From Tipula vernalis (lineage: Eukaryota; Arthropoda; Insecta; Diptera; Tipulidae): a DNA stretch of 64,000 nt. The notes beneath the pieces were generated by a model. The model was not told the origin of the DNA, searched no databases, and worked only from the letters and a program-made list of their open reading frames with translations. Below are positions 1 to 11,240 of the stretch, piece after piece (the first letter of the stretch is position 1; the number at the start of each line of letters is the position of its first letter). Both the position numbers and the translations under genes were made by a program. The stretch is from the NCBI GenBank assembly GCA_958295665.1, contig OY282558.1:337191106-337255105 (forward strand), written 5' to 3'.

Positions 1-171
1 TTTAAATTTATGCGACTACGTTAGAATATCGGTGTTCTAGAAGTGACGATTTAATTGCGTTAAAAGTGAAAGGGATTTAACTCAACGTAATCCGTCAAAC
101 CATTTTAAGTGAAATAAAGCATTCAGTCCAAATCTAAAATATCCCGTTTCGAAAGCATCCAATTCAGAACG

Positions 172-1377
172 ATGGAAAAAGAGATAGCAGCGCTTAAGAA
201 GCAACGTGCTTCCAATAAAGGAAGATTAACTCAAATCGTAAATTTCCTAGACATCGCTAATGACTCAACGCCAATAGAAGAGTATAGAACACGCCTAATG
301 CATGTAGATAAACTCATGTCGGAGTTTACAACCATCGAATCCAATATATTTCGCCTTGAGGCCAATTAAGATTCCGACTTTCAATATGAGGAAAGTTATT
401 ACAAAGCTGTTACCGGCCTTAATACTTGGATCCGGTCCATAACATCAACCTCAACAACTTGCGCATATCTAGACACGTCGGTGAATATGACTCAATCAGG
501 AGGTGGACATACCGAAGTAAAATTACCAAGAATAAATATTCTCACATTCTCAGGGGAATATACAGAATGGCCATCATTCTTCGATCTGTACTGTTCTACA
601 ATTCACGAGTCACAATCACTGAATCCTGTCCAAAAGTTCCAGTACCTTAAAAGTCTATTACGAGGAGAGCCAGCAATTCTACTACGCCATATTAGCGTCA
701 CGGAGGCAAACTATTTAGGAGCGTTGAATAAATTGAAGGAACGGTACAATCGCAAACGGCCGATTATCTATTCATTTATTTGAATTTTTATCGAGCAACC
801 AGTGATTCACACAGCAAACGCCACAAACATAAAGAGACTTATGGAAACCTCCGATGAAGTAGTACGGGGCCTCAAGGCACTAGGTGATAACGCCGAGACA
901 CGCGATCCGTGGCTAATATTCTTATTGTTGAGCAAACTGGATGATAAGTCCAAGGCGCCATATTCGGAAACAACTGCCGACGTAGACAATCCTACATTTT
1001 TGGATTTCTTGAAGTTCTTAGCCAGACGAATCGATACTCTGGAGTCACTCACGATTCCAACAAGATGGGCTAATCCCAAACCAATCATAACGAGAAATGT
1101 TACATCGAACAACGTCACAACGAACAACTATGTTTTCAAATGTGCTTTTTGCCAAGCCGAACATTCATTATTTCAATGTCAAGACGTCAATAAAATGGAT
1201 GTTACCAGCCGTAGAGAATGGGCAAAAATTAATCAAAGATGTTTCAACTGCCTAAGTTCTAAGCATCCAGTGTTCAAGTGTACTTCTCAACGCCGTTGCG
1301 AGCAATGTAAACGCAAACGCCACAGCTTGTTACATGACAACGAGAAAATTGAAGTTTTTATCAGATTCAATGATTGA
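172..1377 (+). pseudogene. BEL-a gag (broken)
   Basis: Gag packages the element RNA in cytoplasmic particles. The start at 172 gives the lysine-rich helical N terminus typical of BEL/Pao Gag. A TAA at 367-369 breaks it, and the family motif resumes directly after (residues EESYYKAV). The next block, from 481, holds the DUF1759-type capsid region with the signature FSGEYTEWPSFFDLYCSTI. A TGA at 781-783 interrupts it and the same frame then runs to 1377. At about 1141-1350 there are CCHC/CCCH knuckles (CAFCQAEHSLFQC, CFNCLSSKHPVFKC, CEQCKRKRHSLLH), the nucleic-acid-binding part. Reading runs into a frameshift near 1340-1377. Two in-frame stops plus the shift make it non-functional. Confidence 0.88.
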
Positions 1378-3117
1378 TCAGAAGATTGATCAGAAGCAAA
1401 TCATAAAAAAAAAATCATCATTAAATCTAAAAACACGAAACGCTCGCTTATCAGTATGTGGTGTAGGTAAATCGAAGGTAGGATTTACCAAGGGAATTGT
1501 CAAGTTTGCTGTAAGAACAGAAAACGATGAAAAAATTATTATTGAGGCGCTGGTCCTGACAAGTATCACTACAAGGGTACCACCTAACAGTCATGATCAT
1601 CTAATCACGGATATTTACCAAGGAATCAAGCTAGCAGATTCCAATTTTCATGTATCTAGTAATGTTGACATTTTGATCGGCGCCGACCACTTTTTCGAGC
1701 TCTTGGAAGTTGGCCAAATCAAATTAAATAACATAGGACCGATATTCCAAAAAACAGTGTTTGGTTGGGTTGCATCTGGCAAAATCGATAGTGTGATCAA
1801 AAATGATGCAATCTCAATGATGACGACAAGTGACAATCCTTCAATAATCGACATTGACCAAACGTTGCGAAGATTCTGGGAGATAGAGTCAATATCCCCC
1901 AATATCAACATCTTGTTTCCAGAAGAACAGTTATGCGAAGACAATTTCACAGAAACATTGTAGCAAACGGCAGATGGTAGATTCATAGTAAGCTTGCCTT
2001 TCACAAGATCCCCCGATTGCCTAGGACATACAGTGAGTAATGCCATTCAAAAATTACGCAGCATGGAACGTCGATTTGTCCGTGATCCAGAATTTAAGGC
2101 ACAATACCAGAAATTCATGCTTGAATACCTGGAACTTAAGCACATGCAAGACATCCCACAAGAGGAGGTCAATAATTCAGGTTTTTATTTACCACATCAT
2201 GGCGTGCTGCGACAGTCAAGCACCACAACAAAGGTAAGAGTTGTTTCGACGGTTCTGCGAAGAGCTCGTCCGGGGCTTCGCTAAACGACGGTCTAGCAGT
2301 AGGACCGACAACTCAATCAACAATGTACGCAATAATTTTGAGGTTTCGTGAACACACCATTGTTTTCTCAGCCGATGTTGAGAAAATGTACCGCCAAGTA
2401 CAGATCACGGAAACTGATACAAAGTACCAAAAAATAGTGTGGCGTACAACCCCTTCAGAATCAATCCGCCATTATCGGTTACTAACCGTAACTTATGGAC
2501 TAGCAGCCGCTCCATTGCAACCAGAGCAGTGACACAAATAGCGGTAGAGAACCAAAAAAACGTCGCCTGTGTCAGCCAATATAATTAAAAGAGATATACT
2601 ATATATGTACGTCAACGATTTGATGACAGGCGCAGATAGTGAAAATGAAGCAATACAACTCAAGGATGAAATTTCTCACTTATTAAAAAATCGCGGTTTT
2701 AACCTCCGGAAATGGTCATCAAATTCAGTAACCATATTAGATAAGATTCCTGGTAATAACAAAACTAACAATCCTAAAGAAATTGGAGGAGAATCCAATC
2801 GTTCAGTGAAGGTATTAGGTGTAACTTGGAACCCAGTGACCGATGAGTTTACATTTTCTTCTGATATTCGGTGTAATCAAGTCTTAACAAAATGTACAAT
2901 ATTGTCTCAAGCCAGTCGCCTGTTTGATCCGCTTGGCTGGTTAGCTCCAATCGTTATTTCAATCAAGATATGTATACAACAACTGTGGGCAGCAAATCTA
3001 GAGTGGGATGATCCCTTGCCAGAACGACAGGCCAAGGAATGGCTAAGCATCTATGAGGAAATGGAGAAGGTCAGAAAAATTCGAATTCCAAGATTCATAT
3101 ATGCAAGGCTTTTGTGA
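1334..3117 (+). pseudogene. BEL-a protease remnant and reverse transcriptase (broken)
   Basis: From 1334 the frame encodes the rear half of the DUF1758-type aspartic protease (NVDILIGADHFFELL). The catalytic Asp-Ser-Gly segment is absent, apparently deleted between the zinc knuckles and 1430. A TAG at 1961-1963 interrupts the frame, which then continues with the conserved BEL linker (SGFYLPHHGVLRQSSTTTKV). A frameshift near 2245 leads to the RT palm at 2323 (FSADVEKMYRQVQI). After another break the palm motif appears as YVNDLMTG, with Asn where the family has the metal-binding Asp of YVDD. The connection domain follows (ASRLFDPLGWLAPIVISIKI). The polymerase is certainly dead in this copy. Confidence 0.88.
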
Positions 3118-4158
3118 CGCCAGTCAGGAAGCTTACGCAGCAGTCGTCTTTTTTCGAATAGAATCGGTAACCGGCCAAGTGTCTTGCAAATTGATTTCAG
3201 CAAAAATGAAGGTGGCACCAATCAAACAATCAAGCTTGCCGCGCCTGGAGCTGTATGGAGCTCAACTCCTAACAAATCTCCTAAATCAAGTAAAAGGAGA
3301 AACACAACAAAACATCGATCAAGTTTTCTGCTGGACAGACTCCAAAATTGTTTTGGATTGGCTCGCCTCTCATCCCAGGCGTTGGAGCACTTTCGTAGGA
3401 AATCGGATAGCCGAAATTTTAAACTCTTGGTCAGGTCAATATTGGAGGCACGTACCGTCCTCTGAAAACTCAGCTGATTGTGGTTCACGCGGTTTATCAC
3501 CGCTCGAACTGAGTTCGCACAAATTATGGTGGAACGGGCCTGATTGGATAGTTCAACCAGTACATCGATGGCCTTTTCAGCAAAACAAGTACGGGTATAT
3601 TGACGAAGAAAGCAACCAGAAGTTTTCATTTACAATCATAATTCAAAATACGAATATATGGTTTGACAACTTAATCTCAAAATATTCATCATTACGAAAA
3701 TTTAATTTAATTTTATCGTACATGTGCCGGTTTCTCAACAACCTTAGAAATCCAAATTGGATAAGAACAAGCGGAATATATCTTACTGGGGAAGAAATCT
3801 TCAATGCAGATACAATAATCTACAAATATGAGCAGAATAAATATTATTCAACTGAAATTGAGTCACTGAAGTCAAAAAAAACTGCATTCATAAAACTAGT
3901 AGTCTTAAAACTCTTCATCCATTCATCGATGAATACGGCTTCATTCGCGTCGGAGGGAGGTTAGAAAATAGTTTGGTACCATTTTCTACCAAACATCCCA
4001 TAATTCTTCATGTCAAATCACGTATAACATCGCTTTTCCTCGAAGAGATACACAGAGACAACAAGCACGCTGGAGCATCGCTGTGTCTAGCAATAGCAAG
4101 GCAACACATTTGGATTCCTGGTGGCAAAAGCAAGTACTTGACAGTAGCAGGAGATTGA
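3053..4158 (+). pseudogene. BEL-a RNase H and integrase zinc-binding domain (truncated)
   Basis: This segment is in another frame and overlaps the RT part through a frameshift near 3100. RNase H motifs with their acidic residues are visible: CDASQEAYAAVVFF, SLPRLELYGAQLL and CWTDSKIVLDWL. Then come the BEL linker (WRHVPSSENSADCGSRG) and, after a break at 3962-3964, the start of the integrase zinc-binding domain near 3973-4150 (EIHRDNKHAG, then ARQHIWIPGGK). The second Cys pair, the catalytic core and the C-terminal DUF5641 domain are missing because the element is truncated at 4158. Confidence 0.87.
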
Positions 4159-4165
4159 AAATTTA

Positions 4166-4270
4166 GGATTATCGATACTTTCATTGGATCTGGTCTCAAA
4201 CCTTTTTCTCCCACCAAGTATCCTATGTATCTGATCTCCTTCATTACAAAGCTGCTTTCTTCTATATTAA
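4166..4270 (-). pseudogene. Ty3/gypsy RT thumb fragment, out of order
   Basis: Residues read MKEIRYIGYLVGEKGLRPDP, followed by KV and a hydrophobic stretch. This is the conserved end of Ty3/gypsy RT, where the family has a Gly-Tyr/His-Leu-Val motif and GLRPDPEKV. It should lie between the RT palm and RNase H but sits beyond the integrase pieces, directly against the BEL-a truncation point. Confidence 0.8.
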
Positions 4271-4276
4271 TTGTCA

Positions 4277-4375
4277 GACCAGAGATATTGGTTTGTTGGT
4301 AGATTGTTATCCCTTACGACGACAATATCGTTGAGTTTAATTGCTGTTTGTTTCTGTTGCCATTTTGTTCTTTCC
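4277..4375 (-). pseudogene. BEL/Pao DUF5641-like scrap
   Basis: One frame reads ERTKW followed by KLNDIVVVRDNNLPTNQ. This matches the C-terminal DUF5641 domain of BEL/Pao integrase. The better preserved copies here, at 49161-52661 and 12042-13598, have RSKW...DDIVLVKENNLPPSKW and RKWS...GELVLVKKDNLPPLRW at the same place. It is a short orphan piece on the strand opposite to BEL-a, sandwiched between gypsy pieces. Confidence 0.6.
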
Positions 4376-4615
4376 GCTATGAATGACCTCAGGAACATTA
4401 AAACGGAAGGAAACTTCGTTACGCAGATATTCGATTATTTGTTTGGTAGTTCCCTTGCTAAGAGCTTTTAAAAAGACAAATTTTGTAAAATGTTATCCTT
4501 GTTGGATCTAGGGTAAGAACCTAATAAATATATATAGATTCTTTTCCACGAACGTTCAACAGTGTATTTTAAACCCATTACTGGAGTCATAATAACATTA
4601 GGATTTTTAGTAGTA

Positions 4616-4828
4616 CTACATACTATGCAACCTATGATTTTTCGTCATGCCCTCATGTGATGACTGATCATCATGCTCATTCTTTATAATAGTTTCTCGT
4701 AATCCAGTCGGAACCCATAATTTCCATAGGAATACCTCAGAAAGTGCTTCTTGTTTGCGTGGTTCTAAACGAATAAAAATATAATCGGTATTTATTTTGA
4801 AAGCCGGATAATTCTCTGGGGAAGTCAT
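4616..4828 (-). pseudogene. Ty3/gypsy integrase zinc-binding fragment
   Basis: The translation contains LWVPTGLRETIIKNEHDDQS followed by SHEGMTKNHR. This is the segment in front of and including the first His pair of the gypsy integrase HHCC domain, where the family has Glu-Asn-His...Gly-His-Gly-Gly...Lys-Thr. It follows the RNase H remnant at about 4930-5230 in the normal order. Integrase core residues (IIEYLRNEVSFRFNVPEVI) are readable further on, at about 4385-4480. The surrounding frames are interrupted. Confidence 0.65.
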
Positions 4829-4929
4829 AATTTTATTCCGAAGATCAATGTAATCTTTTCTTTAAAGAATACTAGGTCAAACAAATGTTGTTGTAAAACA
4901 TTAGGCACACACTATCCTTGAATTCAGTC

Positions 4930-5230
4930 ATTTCATGTCAGGGAACGACGTTTTCCCTGCCTTTTACGTGTTTTATTTGAAATCTATACTTCTGGAGTTT
5001 TAGGCTCCATCGAGCAAGGTGACCACTCAGATCCCGCTGATCCATCAACCATTTGAGTGAGTCGTGATCTGTAATAAGCACAAACTCGTGCCTGTGGTTG
5101 AATAGTTTCTTTATGGTCTGTTAATTTTTTGTGACATGAAAGCCAGTGTGTGCTCATATCGATTTTCATCTAATTAGTACAATACTGCTCCAACTCCTTC
5201 ATTACTTGAATTACAACGAATGAAAAAAAA
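4930..5230 (-). pseudogene. Ty3/gypsy RNase H fragment
   Basis: Across two shifted frames the - strand reads NEGVGAVLY, then HTLAFMSQK, then FVLITDHDSLKWLMDQRD and LSGHLARWSLKLQ. These are the successive signature blocks of gypsy RNase H. At least one frameshift splits the domain. No continuous ORF remains. Confidence 0.7.
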
Positions 5231-5461
5231 GAAGATCGTAATTCGGGTTGCACAGTACTTGTGCCGCATTTCGAAGATGTTTGGCGATCACTACTAACAA
5301 CTCAAATCGTCAAGATGTACAAACACTTTATCGTGAAGTTTATGGGGTATAACTTGATGCATCAGACGACACATTGATGGGGGGCAATCTTTCAGATCTA
5401 GGGCTGTAATGAACTTCGTGTCCGATAACCTTCCCAGTTAACCATCTATAATGGGAAGAGG

Positions 5462-5773
5462 TTACGCATCCTTCTTTGTAACTTTATTTAATTTTCGCGC
5501 ATCAAGACAAAGACGAGATTTATCATCCGAATAATACCGTTGCTTAATAGGTTTACATCCCTCTTCAACCTCAATATCATGGTAATGTAAATTTGTTCGC
5601 CCAATCCCTTTTTTTGAAAAGGATGGAAACAAATTGACAATTTTATCAAGCTCTTGTTTTTGGAGGTTATTCAAAAAAATGTTTATGTGAGGGAGTAGTT
5701 TCATCATACTCACATAATTCAGATAATTGATTAGATACTTCAGAAGGAAATTGAATTTGTGGTAGCAACTCAA
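5462..5773 (-). pseudogene. Ty3/gypsy RT N-terminal fragment
   Basis: The C-terminal half of this frame reads GIGRTNLHYHDIEVEEG, CKPIKQRYY and then RLCLDARKLNKVTKKDA. These are the two hallmark blocks at the start of gypsy RT. About 30-40 residues normally between KQR and RLCLDAR are missing. The frame then breaks where the YPLP block and the YxDD catalytic motif should follow, so the palm is deleted. Confidence 0.75.
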
Positions 5774-5822
5774 ATTTGATTGTGAACTGGCTACAATACA
5801 AAATTTGAATTTATGTGTCGTA

Positions 5823-6089
5823 TTACCAAAACGTAACTGGAAGCGGTACAGATGTAACGCTTGATTGTAATTTATTATATTTTATTTCCAGCTCGTGCAA
5901 TAATTCTGTAGTGTCACATCCCAAAACGCTTACGGTAGTACTACTTTCAAAAAGAGCACTTACTGTTTCACTGTTAATTTTAATTGTGGCATAGGGACGT
6001 GGATCACCTATATTGGAACATTTTATTAAAGACGAAATGAATTTCTTTATAAATTTCCGTTTACCTACATCTAAAATAAGTGATAGCAC
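5823..6089 (-). pseudogene. Ty3/gypsy aspartic protease remnant
   Basis: Residues ATIKINSETVSALFESSTTV resemble the retropepsin entry strand and flap. The position normally occupied by Asp-Ser/Thr-Gly reads Glu-Ser-Ser, so the catalytic Asp and Gly are lost. It lies between the gag zinc-knuckle remnant and the RT fragment, as expected. Confidence 0.6.
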
Positions 6090-6169
6090 ACTTAATTTTA
6101 GTTTTTTGATGACAATACGACAAATACCCTTGAAATCCCTTGAATATTCACACCCGCTCTCAAGTTTTC

Positions 6170-6640
6170 CGAACTTTTAGTTTTACAATAAAAACAGTTT
6201 TTCTTCTTGATTTTTGGTGCTCCGCAACCCAGGCAATATAATTATTGCCAAGGAGCAGGACACATATCATGATGGTGGTTTGGTCATCAACAATTCCAAT
6301 ATATATCTAAAGGGCCTGGTTTAGGAATTTGTTGCTGGTGGTAACTGTTTCTAAACCTATTTGTGTTATTAAAAGCTTCGATCTGCGCAGTAGCGTTAAA
6401 GTAATGAAATTTGTCAGGTTCGTAATTCATGTCAAAATAAGGTATAGGAATAAAAGTATTTGTTGAGGTTCGTTGGTATGAGGGATTAGGAACTATATCC
6501 ATGCCATATTTATCGTTTTGAATTTCATTCATGGTAGGTCGTTTTATATTTATTTCAAAGGACTCTCTTGGATCATGTCCTGCTTGCTCACACATGCGTT
6601 CATATCACGTATAATTGTTTCCTCCAACTCATTGGAACCA
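6170..6640 (-). pseudogene. Ty3/gypsy gag C-terminal remnant with zinc knuckles
   Basis: An open stretch of 102 codons (6287-6595), rich in Asn, Tyr and Pro, runs into a broken pair of zinc knuckles: YWNC at its end, then a frameshifted CLGCGAPK and CFYC near 6190-6240. The spacing resembles gypsy-family Gag with a CWNC...H...C knuckle followed by a second C-x2-C knuckle. It is the most upstream piece of the - strand gypsy remnant. Confidence 0.5.
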
Positions 6641-7741
6641 TTTTGAGCTGTTAACAAAGCGCTTGATACTCCTGACGTCCATCCTACAGAGGTCCGTCAG
6701 GTCCTTGAAGAGGGGTGCCCCTAGAAACTTTAGTCTGTTTCGTGCCAGACGAGGGCAGGTGCAAAGAAGATGAAGTACTGTCTCTTATTCCTCTTCGTCC
6801 TCGCAACTACGACAGTGGTCATGTGAGAAGACACCAAGTCTACTCGCATGCCTCGCTATGAGACAGTGGCCCGTAATTACTCCAAAAACCACACTGATCT
6901 GACTTCGCTGAAGTGAGATCAGCTGTTTGAATCTCGCCAAGTCCAACTTTGGCCAGACCTGCCGAGTTATTGCGCAAGAAGTGATACTTGACCATCTGTC
7001 ATTCGTCAGCTTGCTAGCTTCTTCCTGAAGCAGCAGTTTGCATACCGCAAGAGGCATTTCAATATCCTTTCTGCTTTCTAAGAAGTGGTCCATTGTACCA
7101 CGTCGAGCCAGTTTATCGGCGTTTATATTCCCTGTACTTATGAAATGTCCTGGTACCCATAAAATGTGGATATTGAACTGATCTGTCATGTCGTTAAGAA
7201 ATGAGAGACAGTTCTGGACTACTTTTGACGTAAGGAGGTGTGATTGAAGCGCTTTAATGGCAGCCTGACTGTCCGTATATATGCGAATATCACAAACTGA
7301 TATTACATTATACCTCAACCAGTCTACGACTTTCTTTATGGCAGTTACTTCAGCTTGAAAAATGCTACAGTAGTCTGGGAGACGGAAGGAGAGATTTAAC
7401 AGGATTTCCTCGCAGAACACTCCACCCCAAGTTTATAACTCCTGGTTCCGCAACTGCGCCCATCATCCAGTCCTCCCTGGATGGGATCCTACTCCGGAAC
7501 TTTGTGTCAAAAGATAGTGGCCTTGGGAATTTGTTTGTTGCACAAAATAGATGAGTGCCCTGTATTGTTGCAGGTCCACATTAAGATGGATTTCAGCCAT
7601 ATGGCAGTACAAGCTGCCAACTGTTTCCCCAAGATATCTAGAGGAGTCAAAAATAGCAGAGTCTCTAGTGCCTGAGTGGATGTGCTCCTCAGTATAACGG
7701 ACGCTTTTTGAGCAAAATGTCATTCGAGGAATCGGAGACAA
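6610..7741 (-). mobile_element. 5'-truncated LINE with RNase H (I/R1/LOA-like group)
   Basis: On the - strand a 211-codon ORF (6785-7420) encodes a LINE-type RNase H domain: FQAEVTAIKKVVDWL (Glu), IRIYTDSQAAIKAL (Asp) and WVPGH followed by NADKLAR. It is followed by the Cys-rich tail (CRSCEDEEE, continuing in frame to about 6610 with HLLCTCPRLARNRL). Upstream, 7463-7741 is a broken stretch from the linker between RT and RNase H. RT itself is absent. An RNase H after RT is found in the I, R1 and LOA groups and not in jockey, so this family differs from the LINE at 47028-59395. Confidence 0.78.
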
Positions 7742-8637
7742 CTTTAGTTGTTTTTATTGTTTTAATTGGTATAAGCGTTATGGTTATTTGTTGTACCTGA
7801 AATCATACGTACTTGCTGTCCTTTTAAATGTAAACTAACAAAATAAAATAAAATAAAAATTCGGTAATGGGATGAGAGTTTAAAAATACCCACTCTTTGC
7901 TAAATTTATAGTGAACTAAAGAAAAGAAGTAACGCTTCATTGTACTCAGACAGACAAAACTCACTATTCCACTCACCATGAATATCAAAATTCCTATGCA
8001 GATACATATTCAATTTTTTCGATATACATACTAGTAAATGTTTCGAAAAGTTTCATATTTTTTTATGTGCTCGCGCTTTATAAAAACTGAAATATCTCAA
8101 AAAATTAGATTCAATAAAAACTTTTCAGACAAAACATGTCCCCTTTTTCTAAAAAAAAAGTTGAATATCAGAAAAATATGTGTTACAATTTAAAACATTG
8201 ACATTAAGATGACTTGAGGGTCTGCTCTAATTAAACAAATTATTCACGCGATTCTCTTCCCCCTCAAAAAATAGAAATCATGTAACTTTAACCTAGACAC
8301 TGTATGCGAGCGGGCAAGCGAGGATATATTCAACCTATTACTCAACAACAAACGTTGTCAAACTGAAATAAGCGTACATATGTAACCTAAATTTATAAAT
8401 ACAAAGAATAGGGGAATAAAATAACAAAACAAATAAGCCCAAAATATAACCCACTGGTTATAACGAATCTCTTTTAATTTACTTAATAATAAAGTTTTGG
8501 ATTATTTAATAGGGAATAGGAAGGGAGAAAAACTCAGCACGTTATACGCGTTTTAACACAAATTCATAAAAATGCGTCATTTTACGTCTCATACATAATT
8601 GCTCGTTTTGACTTTATGTACATATTTTACACTTTTA
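7742..8637. other. AT-rich non-coding stretch
   Basis: No ORF, repeat family or RNA gene that I can recognise. Base composition is strongly AT with short A and T runs. Confidence 0.6.
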
Positions 8638-9758
8638 CAGTATTGTGCAAACAAATCCGGACAGTAGAAATACATAGAAAAATTGATTGTACAGGTTGTT
8701 TCGATGAAAAACTGAATGACTTTGAACTCTAATAAAACAGAACTTATTTAATTTTTTAACATAGTTTTATTTTATTCACAATCGTTCATTATAAACTTTT
8801 AAACACCGTTTGGGCCAAGCTTTCATTTCGCCGGTTAGTCGGATTTGGCTGATCTCGGGCTTAATCGATTTTTTCAACCGGCAAATAAATCCATGTCTAA
8901 AAATAATCGTAGATTAAGTCCATAGAAGATATTGTCCACAAACCAGGGGAGATAAAAATAGTTTCTTTGTTTTTAGATGTAGGAGATTATACTTGGTGTA
9001 AAATCCAATTACTCTCTGAAAACCGACGCTTAACATCTTTTATAAGGCACGTCCAGTAATTTGTGATACAATATTTCGATTAATTTTTGGCAAAAAAAAC
9101 AAAATTTCTAAGAATAACATGATTGCCATTGGATGGGTTGGTTTTGAGAATAATACCTTATTTTGGATGGTATGAGCTGAATAATTAATGTGTGATTTAA
9201 CACAAATTAATGAAATAATTTGGCAATTACAAACTCAATTTAAATTTTAATAATGAAACATTAATTTGAAATTGTTTTTGCTACAAAATTATAAAATTTC
9301 AGAAATGTTCCTAGTTTCTATTTCAATATTCTAGATAAAATCCAGGTCAAGTATATTTAAAAAATTGTTGATTAATATTTAATTTTTTAAACTTGGAGGT
9401 AAAAAGTGCTTAAACAATAACACATACTTACTTTGTAAAGGTCCCGTGCACTTATTAATCCGAATGAAAATATTTGGGGAATAATCAAGAATAAAGAACG
9501 TTAATCTAATCTGAAAACAATACGGGAACTGAAAATTCAGATTGCTTGGTTAGTACAAATATAAATTTTATACCTTATGAAAGTTAATTATGTGGTAAAT
9601 AAGGAAATATCATACCTTTCTTAATTTTGTTAAACATCCAGTATACATATAATGTAATTTTATACTAAACTGTTATTTTAAGCTAATAATACTCATTTTG
9701 TGATTAAAATCATTCATAATTGAAAAATTTTAGGTCCGTATATTTTTGCGCAGTACTG
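8638..9758 (+). mobile_element. Fossil Tc1-like DNA transposon
   Basis: The two ends are inverted and similar over about 27 bp: ACAGTATTGTGCAAACAAAT at the left (from 8637) and, read on the - strand, ACAGTACTGCGCAAAAATAT at the right (to 9759). CGGAC follows in both. A TA precedes the left end; the right flank reads TTTA, so the duplication is imperfect there. Inside, at about 9440-9560, the + strand reads LINPNENIWGIIKNK and, past a stop, TIRELKIQIAW. This is the C-terminal signature of Tc1 transposases (family consensus DLNPIENLWG). The rest of the reading frame is shredded. Full Tc1-like elements are about 1.6 kb, so internal deletions are likely. Confidence 0.65.
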
Positions 9759-10370
9759 TTTAACTTCTATAGAAATTTGGGCATAACTTTACAACTATGT
9801 ATGTACATGCCAATTGTTATCGAGTTTAGTGAAAAGTACAATCAAATTAGGCTAATTCATAAATATTTCTACACAAAACATTTTTGTCGGAAAAGAATAG
9901 AACAAGAATCCATTTCAAAACGCTGATTTTTATCTCTTTGTTTACATAAAATTTCGAGTCTTTGCTATTAAAATGACGGGTTTTTATGATTCTCCGCTAA
10001 AATTTTAGTTTATTGCCTTTTTATGACTTTTAGTGGCACCTATTGTCGAATAGAAAAAGTGTTTTTTATTCTATGGACGAATTTTATCGTTTATTTTTTT
10101 TTTTTTTTTGGAAATTAAAACACATTTATTAAAATCTGGAATTAAACTCGGGAAAATATCGTACACTAGACGTTTTAATAATTTTAACTTTTGTGGTTTT
10201 AACTATCAGAAGAACCGAAAGGGAACTTTTTTTTTTTTAGAATTTAATAAAATGCTGAATCTATACCAAACACTTCAAAACACTCAAGAAAATAAAATCG
10301 CTCAAAATATTTCGATTTTTCAAACATCCTTGTGTTATCGATTTTATTGTGTTGAATAACAAAAAATTGT
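9759..10370. other. AT-rich non-coding stretch
   Basis: Long A and T runs (for example near 10090-10110) and short random ORFs only. I see no gene or repeat. Confidence 0.5.
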
Positions 10371-10760
10371 AGACTTATGGCGCGACAACGCCGATGTTTT
10401 GCTCAGTTTCACCGAGATACACGTACACTAAACCCGCCACAAATTTGAAATTGATTTCGTCAGTGTTAAGCGATACTTCTACCAGACTTAGGTATGTCAT
10501 GGAATGTAATATTTAGTTCCATTGATCTTCGACGATGTGCGATTGTTACGTACTGGGATCGGTTCTTGATTGTCGTAATCGAAGTGACAACACTGCATCA
10601 GGCTCGACGTCTTCCGAATGGCAAAAGCGCCCAAAGAATAAAACTATTCAAATTACCTATGCAAGTTACCTCATCGGAGTGAGACTGTGCTGATTCAGTG
10701 ACGGTTACAAGAAGGTAATTTTCCTCCTGCCGTGGATGAATCAAAACAGATCATCTCCCT
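10371..10760 (-). other. GC-elevated island, possible decayed coding sequence
   Basis: This segment stands out from its AT-rich surroundings. On the - strand one frame reads SLVEVSLNTDEINFKF and VYVYLGETEQNI across 10383-10490, with further peptide-like runs in other frames up to 10740, all interrupted by stops. It looks like a decayed exon or retroelement piece, but I do not recognise the family. It could also be chance. Confidence 0.25.
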
Positions 10761-10836
10761 GAGACGTGTGAATCGTGATTGTAAACATTCATTTCCAATT
10801 TTCTTGGTATACAAAATTTTTAAATTCTCTACAAAT

Positions 10837-11240
10837 CAAAGAACTCAGCGCCGTTTGGAAACAAGCAGTAGGCCTCTTGCAAACAATTTTTGAAAGTTAA
10901 CAAATCGACGAAATTCGCATGGAACTTTGATGTTGTTCTTATAACATTGAGGAATTCAAATCACTCAGTGCCATTTTGATGTCAGCCGTAGGGCTTTTGA
11001 ATTTTTTTTAAATTAACAAATCGACAAATTTCGCTTGGAACAAGGACGTTTCTATTATATCAAATAGTACGAATCTCAGAGATAGTATATGTATATAGTT
11101 ATTAATGAGCCAATTTCTGAGATTCATGATATATGGAATAATTGAGAAAGACGATTTTGTTCATTGCGAAATTCGTCGATTTGTTAATTTCAAAATATTT
11201 TTGCAAGACGGCTCAGGCATTGATTGATTTGAATTCATCA
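10837..11240. repeat. Three degenerate copies of a short repeat, the last inverted
   Basis: Two direct copies share ACTCAG(C/T)GCCRTTT, a (G/C)AGTAGGCCTCTTG-like block or GCCGTAGGGCTTTTG, then TTAACAAATCGACRAATTTCGC (about 10845-10925 and 10968-11040). A third copy is inverted at about 11165-11225, containing GCGAAATTCGTCGATTTGTTAA on the + strand. Between copies two and three lies another inverted pair around TCTCAGA. The origin is unknown. Confidence 0.5.

Larger units (their letters stand above)
1..4158 (+). mobile_element. BEL-a: decayed BEL/Pao LTR retrotransposon, truncated in integrase
   Basis: The usual BEL/Pao order is readable on the + strand: gag with a DUF1759-type region, zinc knuckles, the rear part of the DUF1758 protease, reverse transcriptase, RNase H and the integrase zinc-binding segment. 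No LTR is visible inside the window, so the 5' end lies upstream of base 1 or is lost. The element stops near 4158, within the integrase N-terminal domain, where unrelated - strand retroelement pieces begin. It carries several nonsense codons and frameshifts and has lost key catalytic residues, so it is a fossil. Coding regions are listed separately. Confidence 0.9.
4159..6640 (-). mobile_element. Scrambled Ty3/gypsy remnant with a BEL scrap inside
   Basis: Six decayed Ty3/gypsy segments lie on the - strand. From high to low coordinate they are gag zinc-knuckle region (about 6170-6595), protease (5823-6089), RT N terminus (5462-5600), RNase H (about 4930-5230), integrase zinc region (4616-4828) and integrase core (about 4385-4480). 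Up to there the order is that of a normal element with a large deletion inside RT. The RT thumb motif, however, reappears at 4166-4270, downstream of integrase, and a BEL-type DUF5641 scrap lies at about 4277-4375. The patch is therefore a mosaic of at least two elements or a rearranged copy. All pieces have stops and frameshifts. Confidence 0.75.

Noticed and set aside
807..1127. 106-codon ORF on the - strand opposite BEL-a gag
   Set aside because: Antisense shadow of the gag region on the other strand.
7481..7675. 64-codon ORF on the + strand within the LINE remnant
   Set aside because: Antisense shadow of the RT-RNase H linker.
10494..10682. 62-codon ORF in the GC-elevated island
   Set aside because: No recognisable domain and the opposite strand looks at least as coding-like; listed only as an island.
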